In this document: positions 1-10,293 of the stretch, in pieces | Position numbering within the stretch: position 1 is the first letter of the stretch | How the letters are laid out: the number at the start of each line of letters is the position of its first letter | DNA from: Elmis aenea | Taxonomy: Eukaryota > Arthropoda > Insecta > Coleoptera > Elmidae | DNA: 64,000 nt | Direction of reading: 5' to 3' | Assembly: GCA_947652605.1 (NCBI GenBank) | Contig: OX393578.1 | Span: forward strand, 52,831,415 to 52,895,414 | The notes under the pieces: model-generated | What the model was told of the DNA's origin: nothing | Databases searched by the model: none | The model's input: only the letters and a program-made list of their open reading frames with translations | Position numbers and translations under genes: made by a program

Positions 1-27
1 ACAGGTTAGAAAAATGGGCACCCTGTA
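1..27. mobile_element. Right terminus of a TACAGGGTG-family TIR element (cut by window start)
   Basis: The sequence CACCCTGTA ends at 27 and matches the right ends of the complete TIR elements further along the window. Its left partner lies outside. A similar but degraded end (ACATCCTGTATA) occurs at 108-119 and may be an older terminus. Confidence 0.45.
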
Positions 28-120
28 TACACTTTTTTTCTTAACTAATTAGGAGAGTTATTTTTAAAATTGAACCTTGAAATTACTGTGTTGCGTGATC
101 CAATTGTACATCCTGTATAA

Positions 121-1043
121 TAAACAATATTAGCAAATAATTTGTTTTCACTAATCAAAGACACATACATCAAGCTAATAAATATATAGAGCTAACGAAT
201 GATTTCATCGCACGTTAAACAACTGTGTTAATTTTAATGCAATGCGTAATACAAAGTTTTCAATGAGTCAGTCACTTCGTGTGCAGTAATTATTTTTAAA
301 AGCTGCGTAAAAGCTATTATATTTTTAACACGTTGTTTTAGAGGAGCATTATAAGCACATATTAAAAAAATCCAATTCCTGTTCCTTAAAGTAAGTAATA
401 ATATTGTAGATCGAGTTTCTAAGCTCATCTTGTCATCTCCTTTATCAGTTGTGCACTATATATGGGAATAAAGCGCGTGTATCCATTCATCTGAAAAATC
501 TGCTTCTAGTTCTGCGTTTTTTTATTAAGTCAGTTGCCAGGATACGACAGGATAGCTCTCCTTGCGTTTCCAATCATAGCTTAAATATAAAATTCCATTC
601 AATACAACATTCGAAAGTATACTATTGGCTCGCTATTCATCGAGATTTCCAATTTTATATTATATTCGATGTTACCTGCGTAGCACGTTTTTGTTATCTA
701 ACTCTGTGGATGTTATTTATATGTTTCGCAAAAATATTTTATTGTCGTACTGTGGGGTAACTAATGATGATTGATTGTGGAATACGTGCATCGGTGTTTA
801 GCGATTTGTAATTTATAATATTTAAAAGTTTGCAGGTCACGGTTTACCTGCGACCAACGATTTTGCCAACTTGTAAGTAATGATTTATTATTATACAAAT
901 ACGAGGGTCAAAATACATTTATTTAGTATTAAAAAAACGGCAATTAATTAAATGTGACATGTATAATCTAATATGTTACACGTAAAATGTCCCAAAAAAA
1001 GTAAATTTGCAATAAAAAATAATCATAAATGTACCAAATTTAT
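121..1043. other. AT-rich stretch without recognised gene
   Basis: No family is recognisable. The short open frames here have no familiar motif. A 37-base block at 836-872 is bounded by TTGCAG and GTAAGT and could be a microexon, but its polypyrimidine tract is poor. At 900-909 TACGAGGGTC is the complement of the mariner right end at 3877-3886, so it could be a detached mariner left end. Confidence 0.3.
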
Positions 1044-1473
1044 AAAGGGTTTTCCAATAAGAATGATATGATTTTTAAATGAAATTTTAACCATGGTTAA
1101 GATGTTATAAATGTCATTAGTTGTCATTTGTATTGACTATACCCTGACAATTCATCATGGTTAAATACACCCTTCAAGAACGTTTGGTTATTATCCAAAA
1201 GTTTTATGAAAACAGACGTTCTTTTGTAAACACTCAACGTGCACTTCGCGAAGACTATGGTCCACATAATCGCCCTTCTGTGCTTGCTATTCGTAGAATT
1301 GTTGAAAAATTTGAAAGGGATTTTACTCTTTGCGATTCGAAAACACCAACAAGACGTCGAAATGCAAGAAGTGAAGAGAACATTGCTGCTGTAAGAGATA
1401 GTGTTGAAGAGGTTCCAAATTTATCTATTCCTCGTCGTGCTCAAGAATATCGTTCTTAATGGAAAACCCTTTA
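1044..1473 (+). mobile_element. Mariner-type mini-element with ~26-bp TIRs
   Basis: Inverted ends AAAGGGTTTTCCA (1044-1056) and TGGAAAACCCTTT (1460-1472) continue inward with few mismatches to about 26 bp (1044-1069 against 1448-1473). The 430-bp interval holds one open frame for the N-terminal part of a transposase. It therefore looks like an internal-deletion derivative of a full-length mariner-like element. The flanks are AT-rich, so the TA duplication is not clear. Confidence 0.75.
1157..1459 (+). CDS. Truncated mariner-like transposase, HTH DNA-binding region only
   Basis: The 100-residue frame starts at the first ATG after the left TIR and is uninterrupted. Residues about 1-45 match the DUF4817-type N-terminal region of insect mariner-like transposases, including RALREDYG and NRP followed by IRRIVEKFE. 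A second segment around residues 70-95 has the familiar ARSEENIAAVRDSVEE pattern and SIPRRAQE. No catalytic acidic triad is present, since the gene stops before the DDE domain. The last codons and the TAA stop are supplied by the right TIR. Seen: an intact frame with an intact N-terminal domain. Inference: if expressed, it could bind TIRs without cutting. It may equally be a chance-preserved remnant. Confidence 0.7.
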   Translation: MVKYTLQERLVIIQKFYENRRSFVNTQRALREDYGPHNRPSVLAIRRIVEKFERDFTLCDSKTPTRRRNARSEENIAAVRDSVEEVPNLSIPRRAQEYRS

Positions 1474-1909
1474 CATAAAATGACACAAAAATATCTAAAA
1501 TGTAACACCAAAATACTGTTTGGCACACGCGCATGTCAACACAAAAAATGCTGAAATGTGACATTAGTAATGTACCAAATATGTGTGCGATGGCGTTAAG
1601 GCCATTAGTATTTTTATTTGTCAACATATTAGGTATAAGATTGAAATAAGTATGTAATTCCAACGCCAGAAGCAAAACAAATACCCCTGGGAGAAAAAAG
1701 AAAAAGGGGTAGGCCTACAAAGGTCAAAAAAGCACTTCTAATTCAATATTATAAGACACCCTGGATGCACCACTGCTTTTGGTTTATATTTGTAAGAATC
1801 ATTTTTAATTTTTTAGTCGAAGATAATTTATTTCATTTTTTCGTTTTAACCATACATGATTACTCTTAGTGTATTCTGATGATTACATGAATTCATGAAT
1901 GTACCATTA
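1474..1909. other. Intergenic AT-rich sequence
   Basis: No coding similarity or paired terminal repeat was recognised. Short open frames here lack motifs. Confidence 0.3.
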
Positions 1910-2533
1910 CTTTAATTTTTCTCTATATGTTTCGTTTCTGATTCTATATTTTTTGGTTTTTCCTTGGATTTTTTTTAGAAATCTTATTTCTGCTGCATTC
2001 ACTTGGCTATTATTTTCATTTGAAAGTGTCCACATTTCACTTCCGTAGGAAAGTGCCGGAGTAGCAACCTTTTTACCACTTCCACTTTCGTTCGTTTTGA
2101 GACTTCTCTATTTTCAAAAAAAGTTGTTCTTAAACTGTTCTTCCCACATTTCCTATCCTTTCTCTTATTTTTTTGCCCATTCCTCAATTTTTCTCTATAT
2201 CACTCCTGAATATTTCAAGTTTTCTACCTGTTCCAACCTAAACCTATTTAAAGTAATGTTATGCCTTTTGTTCTCTGTTGTAACGATCACAGATTTCGTT
2301 TTTTCGGTATTTATTTTCATACTGATTTTTTCCAATTCCTGGTTTAGGGTCTCTAGATTATTTTGCAGATTCTTTTCTGTTTCTGCGACTAAGACCATGT
2401 CGTCTGCGAACATTAGCTCAGTTATGTTTATTTTTCCATTTTCCAGTTGCCTAGGTGAAACGGTCTCATTTTTTGTTTTACTTCTTTAATAATTACTCCA
2501 TCTATAACTACTGAAAATAATAATGAACTGAGC
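1910..2533 (-). pseudogene. RTE-like reverse transcriptase fragment, inverted 5' portion
   Basis: Read on the minus strand from 2533 to 1910, the translation passes through LSSLLFSVVIDGV (the LSPLLF block before the catalytic motif), then MFADDMVLVAETEKNL with the FADD catalytic motif C, then the KINTEKTKS thumb-side block. After a frame change it continues through KVEVVKR and KKIQGKTKKYRIRNE, a block typical of the C-terminal region of APE-type non-LTR elements. Frameshifts and the missing 5' two thirds make it non-functional. Its 5' edge abuts the + strand fragment at 2534, and its 3' edge corresponds to the place where that fragment begins. Confidence 0.8.
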
Positions 2534-2860
2534 AACTATAAAATCAGAAATAGCCTAGGAGTAAAAGACATAAAGAAAAAGATAAAGATAAACCGATTAA
2601 AATGGCTGGGACATCTACTACGCGTGCTAGATAAAACGCAGGTTCCCAAAAATTGGATGGTAAACAAAGGTTGAGGAAAAAAGCAGTAGAGGAAGATCAA
2701 GAACAAAATGGAAAGCGAAGCGAGACATGGACTAAAAAAAAAGCTGGAGAGATGTGCTACAGGCTACAGTTAGCCAATGATTGACGGAGATGAAGAAATT
2801 TAATCAAGGATTAGGAAAACATACCCCGACACCGAAAGACTTGACTAAGAAGAAGAAAAA
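2534..2860 (+). pseudogene. RTE-like reverse transcriptase C-terminal fragment and 3' tail
   Basis: The + strand reads KIRNSLGVKDIKKK and then RLKWLGHLLRV, the conserved C-terminal block also seen at 41220-41280. Degraded sequence follows, ending in an AAGAAGAAG tail near 2850. It is the downstream continuation of the minus-strand fragment at 1910-2533. Stops and frame changes make it a pseudogene. Confidence 0.7.
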
Positions 2861-2864
2861 TAAT

Positions 2865-3884
2865 TTGAACGCGAAAGGAGTTTTGTTCAATATTAGAAAA
2901 AGACAGGACAGGTCCTTCTAAGGCTGTTACCGAAAAACAACGGCGCTGCTGTTAACATGACAATTGAAGATAACAATAAAGTATGAAGTAGTGAAGCATT
3001 AACTTAAGATTGAATCCTCAGCTCTTAAAACAAACCTCCATGATCATCTCCTTGAAAAAAAAAGATTTTAATCGTGTTATGCCGCATCAGCACTCCGGGC
3101 TTCAAAAAGCAGAGCGTCTCAGAATTTTCAATGAAACTCTTCTCAGTAATGATCGATACCAATTTTTTTCCAAAATTATGAAAGATGATGAACCTTCTCT
3201 CCAATAGAGTCGTGTATGGGTTCACGAAGATGAGCAAACTTTGACAATGAACAAAATGCAGTGAGTAATCAATAAAGTAATGTAGGTATTCAGTTTTCTT
3301 CAGCATTATAGACCTTCAGTGAAATGGTACACAGAGAAATGTATGCCTGAAGTATTCAGTGTAGTTCGAAAGAAGGGAATTATGCTCCATCTTTATATCA
3401 TAATTAAAATCCATCTCTTACGGCACTTCTACTTTTCAGTCTTTTGCTGAAACAAAAGCAGGTATCCTGATCCACTGTATTCACCTGACTTGCAAGTTTG
3501 CGACTCTTAGCTATTTCTGGACTCAAGAGAAATTTGGTGTGTTTAAAGTTCTTGTCACTATTTTTTCGCAAGTATTCCGAAAAAAAAATTGGTTGGGAGC
3601 TTTTAAGGATAGTTTAATTGCTGAATGGGATAACTTTGAACGTCCTTAAAATTAAATCTTATTTGCCTTGTGTATAGTTTGTTTCCGGGTTGGAATCGCG
3701 TCGAAGGTTTCTTCATAACCGACGTTTCATCCTTTTTTATCGCGGACATCTTCAGGGTTGTTGGTCAGCAACAGACGCGGTGCCAACCCGGAAACAAACT
3801 ATAAACATTGGACATCGGCGGCGGAAGCCTACAACATGGTCTTATTTGCTTTTTTAATTCTTAATAAAGTCAGCTTGACCCTCG
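2865..3884 (+). pseudogene. Mariner-like transposase relic
   Basis: Several frames together show a decayed mariner transposase. There is an AERLRIFNETLL block near 3106-3145, VHEDE near 3220 at the place of the first catalytic aspartate, KWYTEKCMPEVFSVVRKKG at 3320-3380 after a frame change, and a degraded YSPDLQVCDS (third aspartate region) near 3480. The right end carries CAGCTTGACCCTCG followed by TA at 3871-3886, the same as the end of the second relic at 52396-52412. Stops and shifts occur throughout. A separate element (3667-3840) has inserted into its 3' part. The left end is not certain. Confidence 0.7.
3667..3840 (-). mobile_element. 174-bp hammerhead-like short retroelement (Penelope-type pseudo-LTR fragment?)
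   Basis: A 9-bp direct repeat, CTTATTTGC, flanks it (3658-3666 and 3841-3849), and it lies inside the mariner relic. On the minus strand it can fold like a type I hammerhead: arms CCAACCCGG/CCGGGTTGG (3783-3791 with 3686-3694), a CTGAAGA core (3755-3749), a short stem, GAAAC (3728-3724), then a CGTCG/CGACG stem (3724-3720 with 3703-3699). The nucleotides at the expected cleavage site read CG rather than the usual UH, so activity is doubtful. A related element is at 43569-43708. Hammerhead motifs are known from Penelope-like elements; assignment to them is inference. Confidence 0.5.
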
Positions 3885-3886
3885 TA

Positions 3887-4338
3887 TCCGATTCAACAAT
3901 AAGTTTTACCGAATTTTGGTTGTCATTATGGTGTTTGCCGTTCCTTGCTGTAGGTATAAAAGTGGAACTAATGTGTTTATTATAAAGGGGGCTCCGGCCA
4001 AGGGGGCAGTTGTACAATGTTTGACAAAATAAACCATACTTGCAAGTTCTTTTTAAAATTCACATTAATCATAGCATGATATCCAATGTAACAGATACAT
4101 TGCACTGTATAGAATTAGTTTTTTACTGTTTCGTTGTAAATGCTAATTAAAATCAGGGGAATCTGTTTGTGCAAAAATGTAAATTAATCGTGTTCAAAGT
4201 GCGGCGCAACGGAATTCTATAGTTTTACAGTTGACCTGTTTGTTTATTAAATAACAACGCGTTATAAAATTATACCTAATTTCCTTTTTTCCTTATAAAT
4301 ATGAAAATTTGTCCCGTTCAACGCCCACATGCGCTAAC
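3887..4338. other. No recognised gene
   Basis: AT-rich, with no terminal repeats or coding similarity recognised. Confidence 0.3.
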
Positions 4339-6266
4339 GAACACAGAATTATACTGCTAGATAATATCTTTTAATTAACAATATATTTTATAAATAAATA
4401 TGACTCATGTTCGTGTTGTTTGATCGCGGATTGATCAAGTGACCTGACTGATTCATCTTTTACTGGTGTAAATAACGTTTGTTTGGGTTTGCAAAGCAAC
4501 TGCGTTAGTTAAAAAAAACAATCCATACATTCCGGAAAATTCGGTCTTACCATTTTTAAATTTTTTATAAAAATTCTAAAGTCGTAATTCCAACAAATTG
4601 CAGTTTAATTATTGTTGTTTAGGTAGTAAATAAAGTGTGCATGGCGTTTTAAGCCAATTGCTTTTAGTTTAAGAGTTTTTCGATATTTTTCTGAAAAAAA
4701 ATATGCAAAGGACTCTATTATAGTTTTTGCTGTTTTCAGTATTTAATTTAAATTGTTATATCTGAGGATGATTAATAGTTATTTGGGATGCAACTAACGT
4801 GTGTATAATTTTAAGGCAATTGCTTTCATTTTAAAAATCGATAAATTTCGGAATTTTTGTTGCACATTTCTAGTTTTCAAATTTAATTTTTGATAAACAT
4901 TTTTAAACGTAATTGAAAGGTTTAATAATCGTTATTTAGGTTATAGATAAACGGTGTGTGAAGTTTTAGGTATTTTCCGGAAAAAGCGCAAAGGTTATAG
5001 GTTTTGCAATTTTTCAGTTTTTCATTGAAATTTTTGTGTCATTTGGACACCCTGAGAGGAATTAATTATTATATGGAATGTAAATATTTCGTGTACAATT
5101 CCAAAGCAATAGCTTAGTTTAAAAAGCTCTATACAGTATTTCGAAAACGGTTATCATTGCATTTTTGATAAAAATATTGAAACCGCAATCCGAACGAATT
5201 TTTCAATTATTATTATTTAGGCTATTTAATGTGTAAATAAAGGGAGTATAAAGTTTAAGTTCAATTGCATATAGTTTTCCGGAGAAAGTGCAAAGTTGCA
5301 CTATGAATTTTCAGTCAACGGCATGAAGTTTTAAATTTGTTCAGTATTTTCCGGAAAAAAGCATGTATGTTTTTTTCAGTTTTGCATAAATTTTTTAAAA
5401 TTGCAATTTGAACTAGATAAAGGTGAATATTTGTTATTTGGGATGTAGTTAATGTGTTTGGGTAATTACGTTAATTTAATTTTTTTTAAATATTTCGGGT
5501 TAAATGCAGTTTTTTATTTTAACATTTTTTTTATGAACATGTTTAACACCTAATTCGAACGAATTGAGGTTTAATAATAATTATTTGTATTGTGTATAAA
5601 ATGTGTATAAAGTTTTAAGCCATTTGCGTTAGGTTAATATTTTCTGGAAAATTTGCACACTTTGTATTTCATTTTCAGGGATTTTTTTTTCATAATTTAG
5701 AGTATTTAGACGATCTAAGAGTAATAATATGTTTCTTGGGGTGTAAATAACGTGTGTTTAATGTTTTAAAAAAACATACATTATCACTAACACAATAATC
5801 TTACATGAAATTTTCAATTACCATCCGCATAATAATTTTAAAGTGTAAAGAAACCGCTCGACCTCTGTCTAAATGTCAAGGCGACACTTAAATTCGTGTA
5901 AGCAAAAGGCTCATTTTTATGAGCTTATCAAAAACCTGTACCGACTCTCCTAAACAATAACATACAAGCAAATTTGAACTATTTACTTGCTTGCTTTTGT
6001 ATGCAAATAATCGACAAAGATTTATTTAGATGACGCATGTAATTGTAACGTTATTTTTTTTTACACAAACTCTCGCGAAAATTTAATTACGAGTCTGCAA
6101 TATAGCGAGTGCGGCGACCCGAAGAACCGGAAGTTCCAGTAAAAGGTGAATCAGACTCAACAGGTCACTTGATCAAACAACGATCACACAGCAGAGAAAT
6201 GAGTCATATTTATTTATAACGTTAGCAGCTAATTAACAATATTATCTAAGAGTATAATTGTGTGTT
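4339..6266. mobile_element. Long inverted-repeat element with internal satellite
   Basis: About 120 bp at 4339-4457 is repeated in inverted orientation at 6147-6266. Shared blocks include AAATAAATATGACTCAT, TTGATCAAGTGACCTG and GATTC. Outer ends and a target duplication are not clear. Between the arms is degenerate tandem repeat and no coding sequence. It may be a non-autonomous foldback-type DNA transposon. Confidence 0.55.
4555..5790 (+). repeat. Degenerate ~155-bp tandem satellite
   Basis: Roughly eight diverged units share the order: GTTATTTAGG, GTAAATAACGTGTGTATAA, GTTTTAAG, CAATTGCTTTAGTTTAA, TTTCCGGAAAAAGTGCAAAG, then a T-rich run with TTTTCAG. Landmarks recur at about 4640, 4800, 4955, 5095, 5245, 5600 and 5755. 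The same unit appears at 8165-8420, 12370-13064, 13945-13995 and, inverted, at 31320-31620. Confidence 0.7.
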
Positions 6267-6345
6267 TATTATTAAACCTTCATGCACACGTTATTTACAC
6301 TCCAAAAAGCAATTGTTGAAATATCAGATTTTTATGGCAAATGTA

Positions 6346-7593
6346 CAGAGTGGTCCAAGTTCGATGGGCTTACATGATGGGTATCTCGCTTAATAGTCAA
6401 GATAGACAAACGGTTAAATTACCAAAAATGTGCAGTTTTTTTGAGATAAATTCAGAACCGTTTTCAAAAATATTCTATCATTTCCGGTTTTTAATTTCTT
6501 TAGAAAAAAACGTTTTTTTTCTGTTATATTTATAATGTCATATCTCTCTTGTTGTAAATATCGAAAAAGTTTATAACAATTATTAAAATACATATACAGG
6601 GTGTGTATAAGTTGGTGGAAGCGCTACACGTGACGATGTTCTTCGTAAAAGTCGAAAATCTTGATACAAAAATGTTGTACCATGCTTCCTGTGGCCTCAG
6701 GGACCATTTAAAGAAAAAAAAATTGGCAACATTGATTTGCGTTTGGACATTTTTTTATCAGCAATTTTTACTTAAGTATGTATTTACAATTTTTGTTCGA
6801 ACTGAAAGCCTTCAGTTCGTAAACATAGCTGCAAACTTTTGCGTATCGTAAAACACAAACTAGAAATAATTACGAGAAAAACAGAGATGACAGCTATTGA
6901 CAATGTTGCCATATGTATTATTTTCATTCAAATCAGTGATTTACATATTTTCAACACCAATTTTTGAAAGGAAGAACACAATATCTAGGAAAAAATAATA
7001 TTCGAAATTTATTTTTATTCCAAATCGCATCTTTTTCATTTGCAAGTATTAAATAATAACGCTTATTAAAGGACTAAAATGTCAAAACTTTGAGGACCTC
7101 TTGCAGACACAGCAAGCATGGTACAACATTTTCGTATTAAGATTTTCGACTTAGAATTTCACGAAGAACATCGCCACGTGTAGCGCTTCCGCCAATTTTT
7201 ACACACCCTGTATATTTATGTACATCTTGATACTACTAAAAAATTTTATTCGCTCGCTGTTAAAAAGTCATGACAAACTTACCTTTTTTAAATGGAACCT
7301 ATAGTTGGCTATGACCTATTTAAATTTCTTATTTTTTTCTCATTCCAAACATATAAGTGTTGATGTAGTTATTTTCAATAATACGCAAGTTACAAAGGTT
7401 TTTTAATTTTTTTAAAAGTGAAAAATAAAAAGTAGGTTGTAAAAACAAGAAAAACCGGAAATGATAGAATATATTTGAAAACTGTTCTGAGATTGTCCCA
7501 AAAACTGCACATTTTTGATAATTAAACCGTTTCTTTATATTGACTATTAAAAGCGAGATACCCATCTAATCCCATCGAATTTGGACCACCCTG
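6346..7593. mobile_element. TIR element (CAGRGTGGTCCAA ends), non-coding, TA target
   Basis: Ends CAGAGTGGTCCAAGTTCG (from 6346) and CGAATTTGGACCACCCTG (to 7593) are flanked by TA (6344-6345 and 7594-7595). Inverted arms run at least 165 bp and share GGGTATCTCGCTT and CTATCATTTCCGGTTTTT. It contains no transposase and is interrupted by the element at 6597-7210. TA duplication points to the Tc1/mariner superfamily. Confidence 0.8.
6597..7210. mobile_element. 614-bp TIR element, GGAAGCGCTACACGTG family
   Basis: Ends CAGGGTGTGTATAAGTTGG and the inverted copy at 7190-7210 sit between TA dinucleotides (6595-6596 and 7211-7212). Arms are about 105 bp, with GGAAGCGCTACACGTG near both ends. Its interior matches the non-coding flanks of the transposase-bearing copy at 33918-35159, so it is a deletion derivative of that family. 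It is nested in 6346-7593. Confidence 0.85.
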
Positions 7594-7595
7594 TA

Positions 7596-8164
7596 CAAAC
7601 AAAAAATATACACTAATGATATGTAAATTATTTGACTATTATTTTTTTTTCCATAAATAGACTAACAACTTTCATAATAGACAGTTAATTGTGCTGTTTT
7701 CTAATTTTTCTTGTAAGTTTAAATTTTTGTTTCGTAGAAACGCTGTTTGTATATAAAGACGTTATTGTCGAATTTCTCCAAAGTACCGATTAGTTTATTC
7801 CGGGTTTTGCATGACCGGAAGTACTGTTAATTTAACCAAGTGATGCGATAATGGGTCAGATAAAGAGATACCGAAAGATAGTACGTGTAATTTACTGACA
7901 AGTAACAAGCTATGCATTGCTCTGACCCGTGACAACTATTGTGATTCAGCACCTCATTTACACTAATGTATTACTTATTTCCTCCGGAAAAACGTCTCAC
8001 CGTACATGATTTTTTAAGCTAATTAATTGATATGAAAATAAAAGCTTCCGTTTCATATTAGCGGTAAAAACTAACGTTACTTTATCTTTGGTGCACAAAA
8101 TGTGAGATGGGAATCTTGGAGCAACGATTTATCCTTTGAAAGTTCAAAGAAAATGTCGCCTTTT
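7596..8164. other. No recognised gene
   Basis: AT-rich sequence without recognised coding similarity or paired termini. Confidence 0.3.
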
Positions 8165-8420
8165 CAAAGTGTTAATTTTTGAAGCATTTGTTTAAATTTT
8201 TTAAGCAATTGCTTTTCGTTTATCAAATTTTTGAGTTTTCCCCGAAAAAGTGGAAAGGTCTTTGCAATTTTCTAATGTTTCAAAACAGTTTTAAATCATT
8301 ATTTGAATTAACAATTTGGAATTTAAATAACGTGTTTACTAGGGTTTCTCATATTGTTTTTTACTGTATTTACTGTTGAATTTTTAATTAGCCGAAGCAT
8401 GTGTATATTTTGAAATATAA
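8165..8420 (+). repeat. Isolated ~155-bp satellite units
   Basis: Contains TTTAAGCAATTGCTTTTCG, a CCCGAAAAAGTGGAAAGG block and AATAACGTGTTTACTAGGG. These are the landmarks of the satellite at 4555-5790 in the same order and strand. Confidence 0.55.
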
Positions 8421-8425
8421 AGTAT

Positions 8426-9053
8426 TGTGACGAACCATACTGTACAAAGGTCGCACTGTTGGGGAAGAGTACTTATTACTCTTATATTTATTGTTCTTAA
8501 TTATGGTTAGTGTTCGTCTTTGTATGATGGTTGGACCCTTAAACGTTGGTTTACGTAATACACAGGTCTAGAGCAATTAGTACGCAGTAAGAAACAAATA
8601 AAACACAAACATTTTAACAACAAACTCCTTTATTTTTCGACCGGCTGTATATTTCTCGGTGGTTGGTACTTAACTACCCTAGCGCGACTGTCCCTAGATT
8701 TTAGGTTCCCTGTTGCTAACCCTTTTTTATTGTTGTTGCATCTTTGTCATCCTTTCCTATAAACACATACTTGTGCGAGAAGTTTGTTCTACTTTTGAAG
8801 TAAAAATTCATCAACAAATGTTTTGTTGATTGACGAAACCCAAATACTGACGTTGTAGAACTCAAGTTATGACCGTAGTATTTTAACGTTAATGTGTTTT
8901 ACTAAAGTTGAAATCCTCATAACTTGGCCCTTTAGAAGTACTACATGTTTTAGTTAGTGATGCATCAGCAGTTGTTTCAATGTTATTCATTTAAAAGTAA
9001 ATGAATCAACACTGAAGTAAAATAAAATAATTGATCCCAGGCGGGGTGTCACA
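8426..9053. mobile_element. Solo LTR
   Basis: The 628-bp block starts TGTGAC and ends GTCACA. It is bounded by an exact 4-bp direct repeat, GTAT (8422-8425 and 9054-9057). An AATAAA-like signal lies at 8595-8600. No second copy, primer site or coding sequence adjoins it, so it is best read as a solo LTR left by recombination. Its family is not determined. The unrelated LTR pair at 53577-55622 shares only the first TGTGACGA bases. Confidence 0.65.
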
Positions 9054-9057
9054 GTAT

Positions 9058-10285
9058 AAACTGTCTAGAAATAAAAGGTTCATACTAAATTATATGTAAA
9101 TTATTAGTCTTCTCAATTTTTTCCAAAAATGGGCGTACTACCACTTTCAAAATAAACGATTCATGTAATGAGGTAAATGGCTACGAAGTTAATTATATGT
9201 GAGTGGAAAACTTCATCATAATTTAGCTTTCATGATAAGACGAAGTTGTAGTGAATTTGAGCATACAAGGTTCGCAGTCAAAACTAATATGCAGCAAATA
9301 TATTCGCAATTTTCTCACGTGCTGAGGATTTGCACAAGCAACCCATTTATTGCATCAAATCTAAATCAAATCCATCCAATGCCAAGTATGTATTTAAATA
9401 TTGATACGCTAATAACCTGTCGCCATTGCAGTAAACCGCAATATCCAAACCAGCGCATAGCAGAATTCAAGTGCATTTGCCGCTCAACCGCGATACCTTT
9501 CCAGTATTTTTCCTAAGGGATGAGTAGTGTTTGGAATTTTCTCCGCGTGCCAACCTGACGATAGGTGCAACCCCTTATATTTGCGAAAAGATGAATAAAA
9601 TATGTATTACGCCTACACTTCTACATATCGACAGAAGAAAATGGTCAACAGAGTAAATTTAAACAAACACAATAATTCATTCATTACAATTTCCTTGAAC
9701 TATACAAATTCGTCGAAAAGTTATACGATCGTTTCATTAAGATGGACTTTAAGTACGATTACATACTGTAACTGTAAAATTATTCGATCAATAGTGCTAA
9801 ACAATTCAAACGCTTCTCTACAATTTTAAGTTAAACAATAAAATATGTAAAACTGCAATAGCAAACTTGTCAAGATAATTAGTACAATGAAGCAGAAGGT
9901 GAAGACCGTTCTCCTCGACGAGTTTAAAGTAAAATGAATCATTTAATCACATTTTGCGTGCCTCGAGTTTATTAACATTTAAATATCTCGGCAGAATATT
10001 AAATTAGAAATATGCAGTTATAGCGAGTGGGATTTGAGACGAGCTGTTGCGAGCAGTCCGTGTTGACTCACACTATAGATATTTGCTTGTTTTTCAACGT
10101 TTACATTCATATAACACGCCACATTTTGGCCTTCGATGGGTCGAGATCGCTCATGAGAATTTACATTTCCGATAAATTTGGGGTAATAAACACCGAACAG
10201 TACAAAACATGCCGTAGAACTAAGTTATAGAAAATTCTAAATACGAGGGGCGACCGAAATGGCGCTCAGATCGGTGTCTACTTTC
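9058..10285. other. Low-repeat sequence, no recognised gene
   Basis: A 105-codon open frame at 9199-9516 (+) contains a CRHC...CIC cysteine pattern but matches no family I know, and length alone does not support coding. GC is slightly higher at 9220-9540 and 10020-10260. No splice-site pairs convincingly bound an exon. Confidence 0.3.
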
Positions 10286-10293
10286 GCCATGTT

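Noticed and set aside
836..872. 37-base microexon between TTGCAG and GTAAGT
   Set aside because: The upstream tract is A-rich rather than pyrimidine-rich and no compatible neighbouring exon was found.
900..909. TACGAGGGTC as the left TIR of the mariner relic ending at 3884
   Set aside because: Only ten bases match, and intervening sequence between other insertions shows no mariner text; kept as a remark only.
9199..9516. 105-codon ORF with a CxxC-like cysteine pattern
   Set aside because: No recognised domain, no splice or promoter support; length is within chance for this region.
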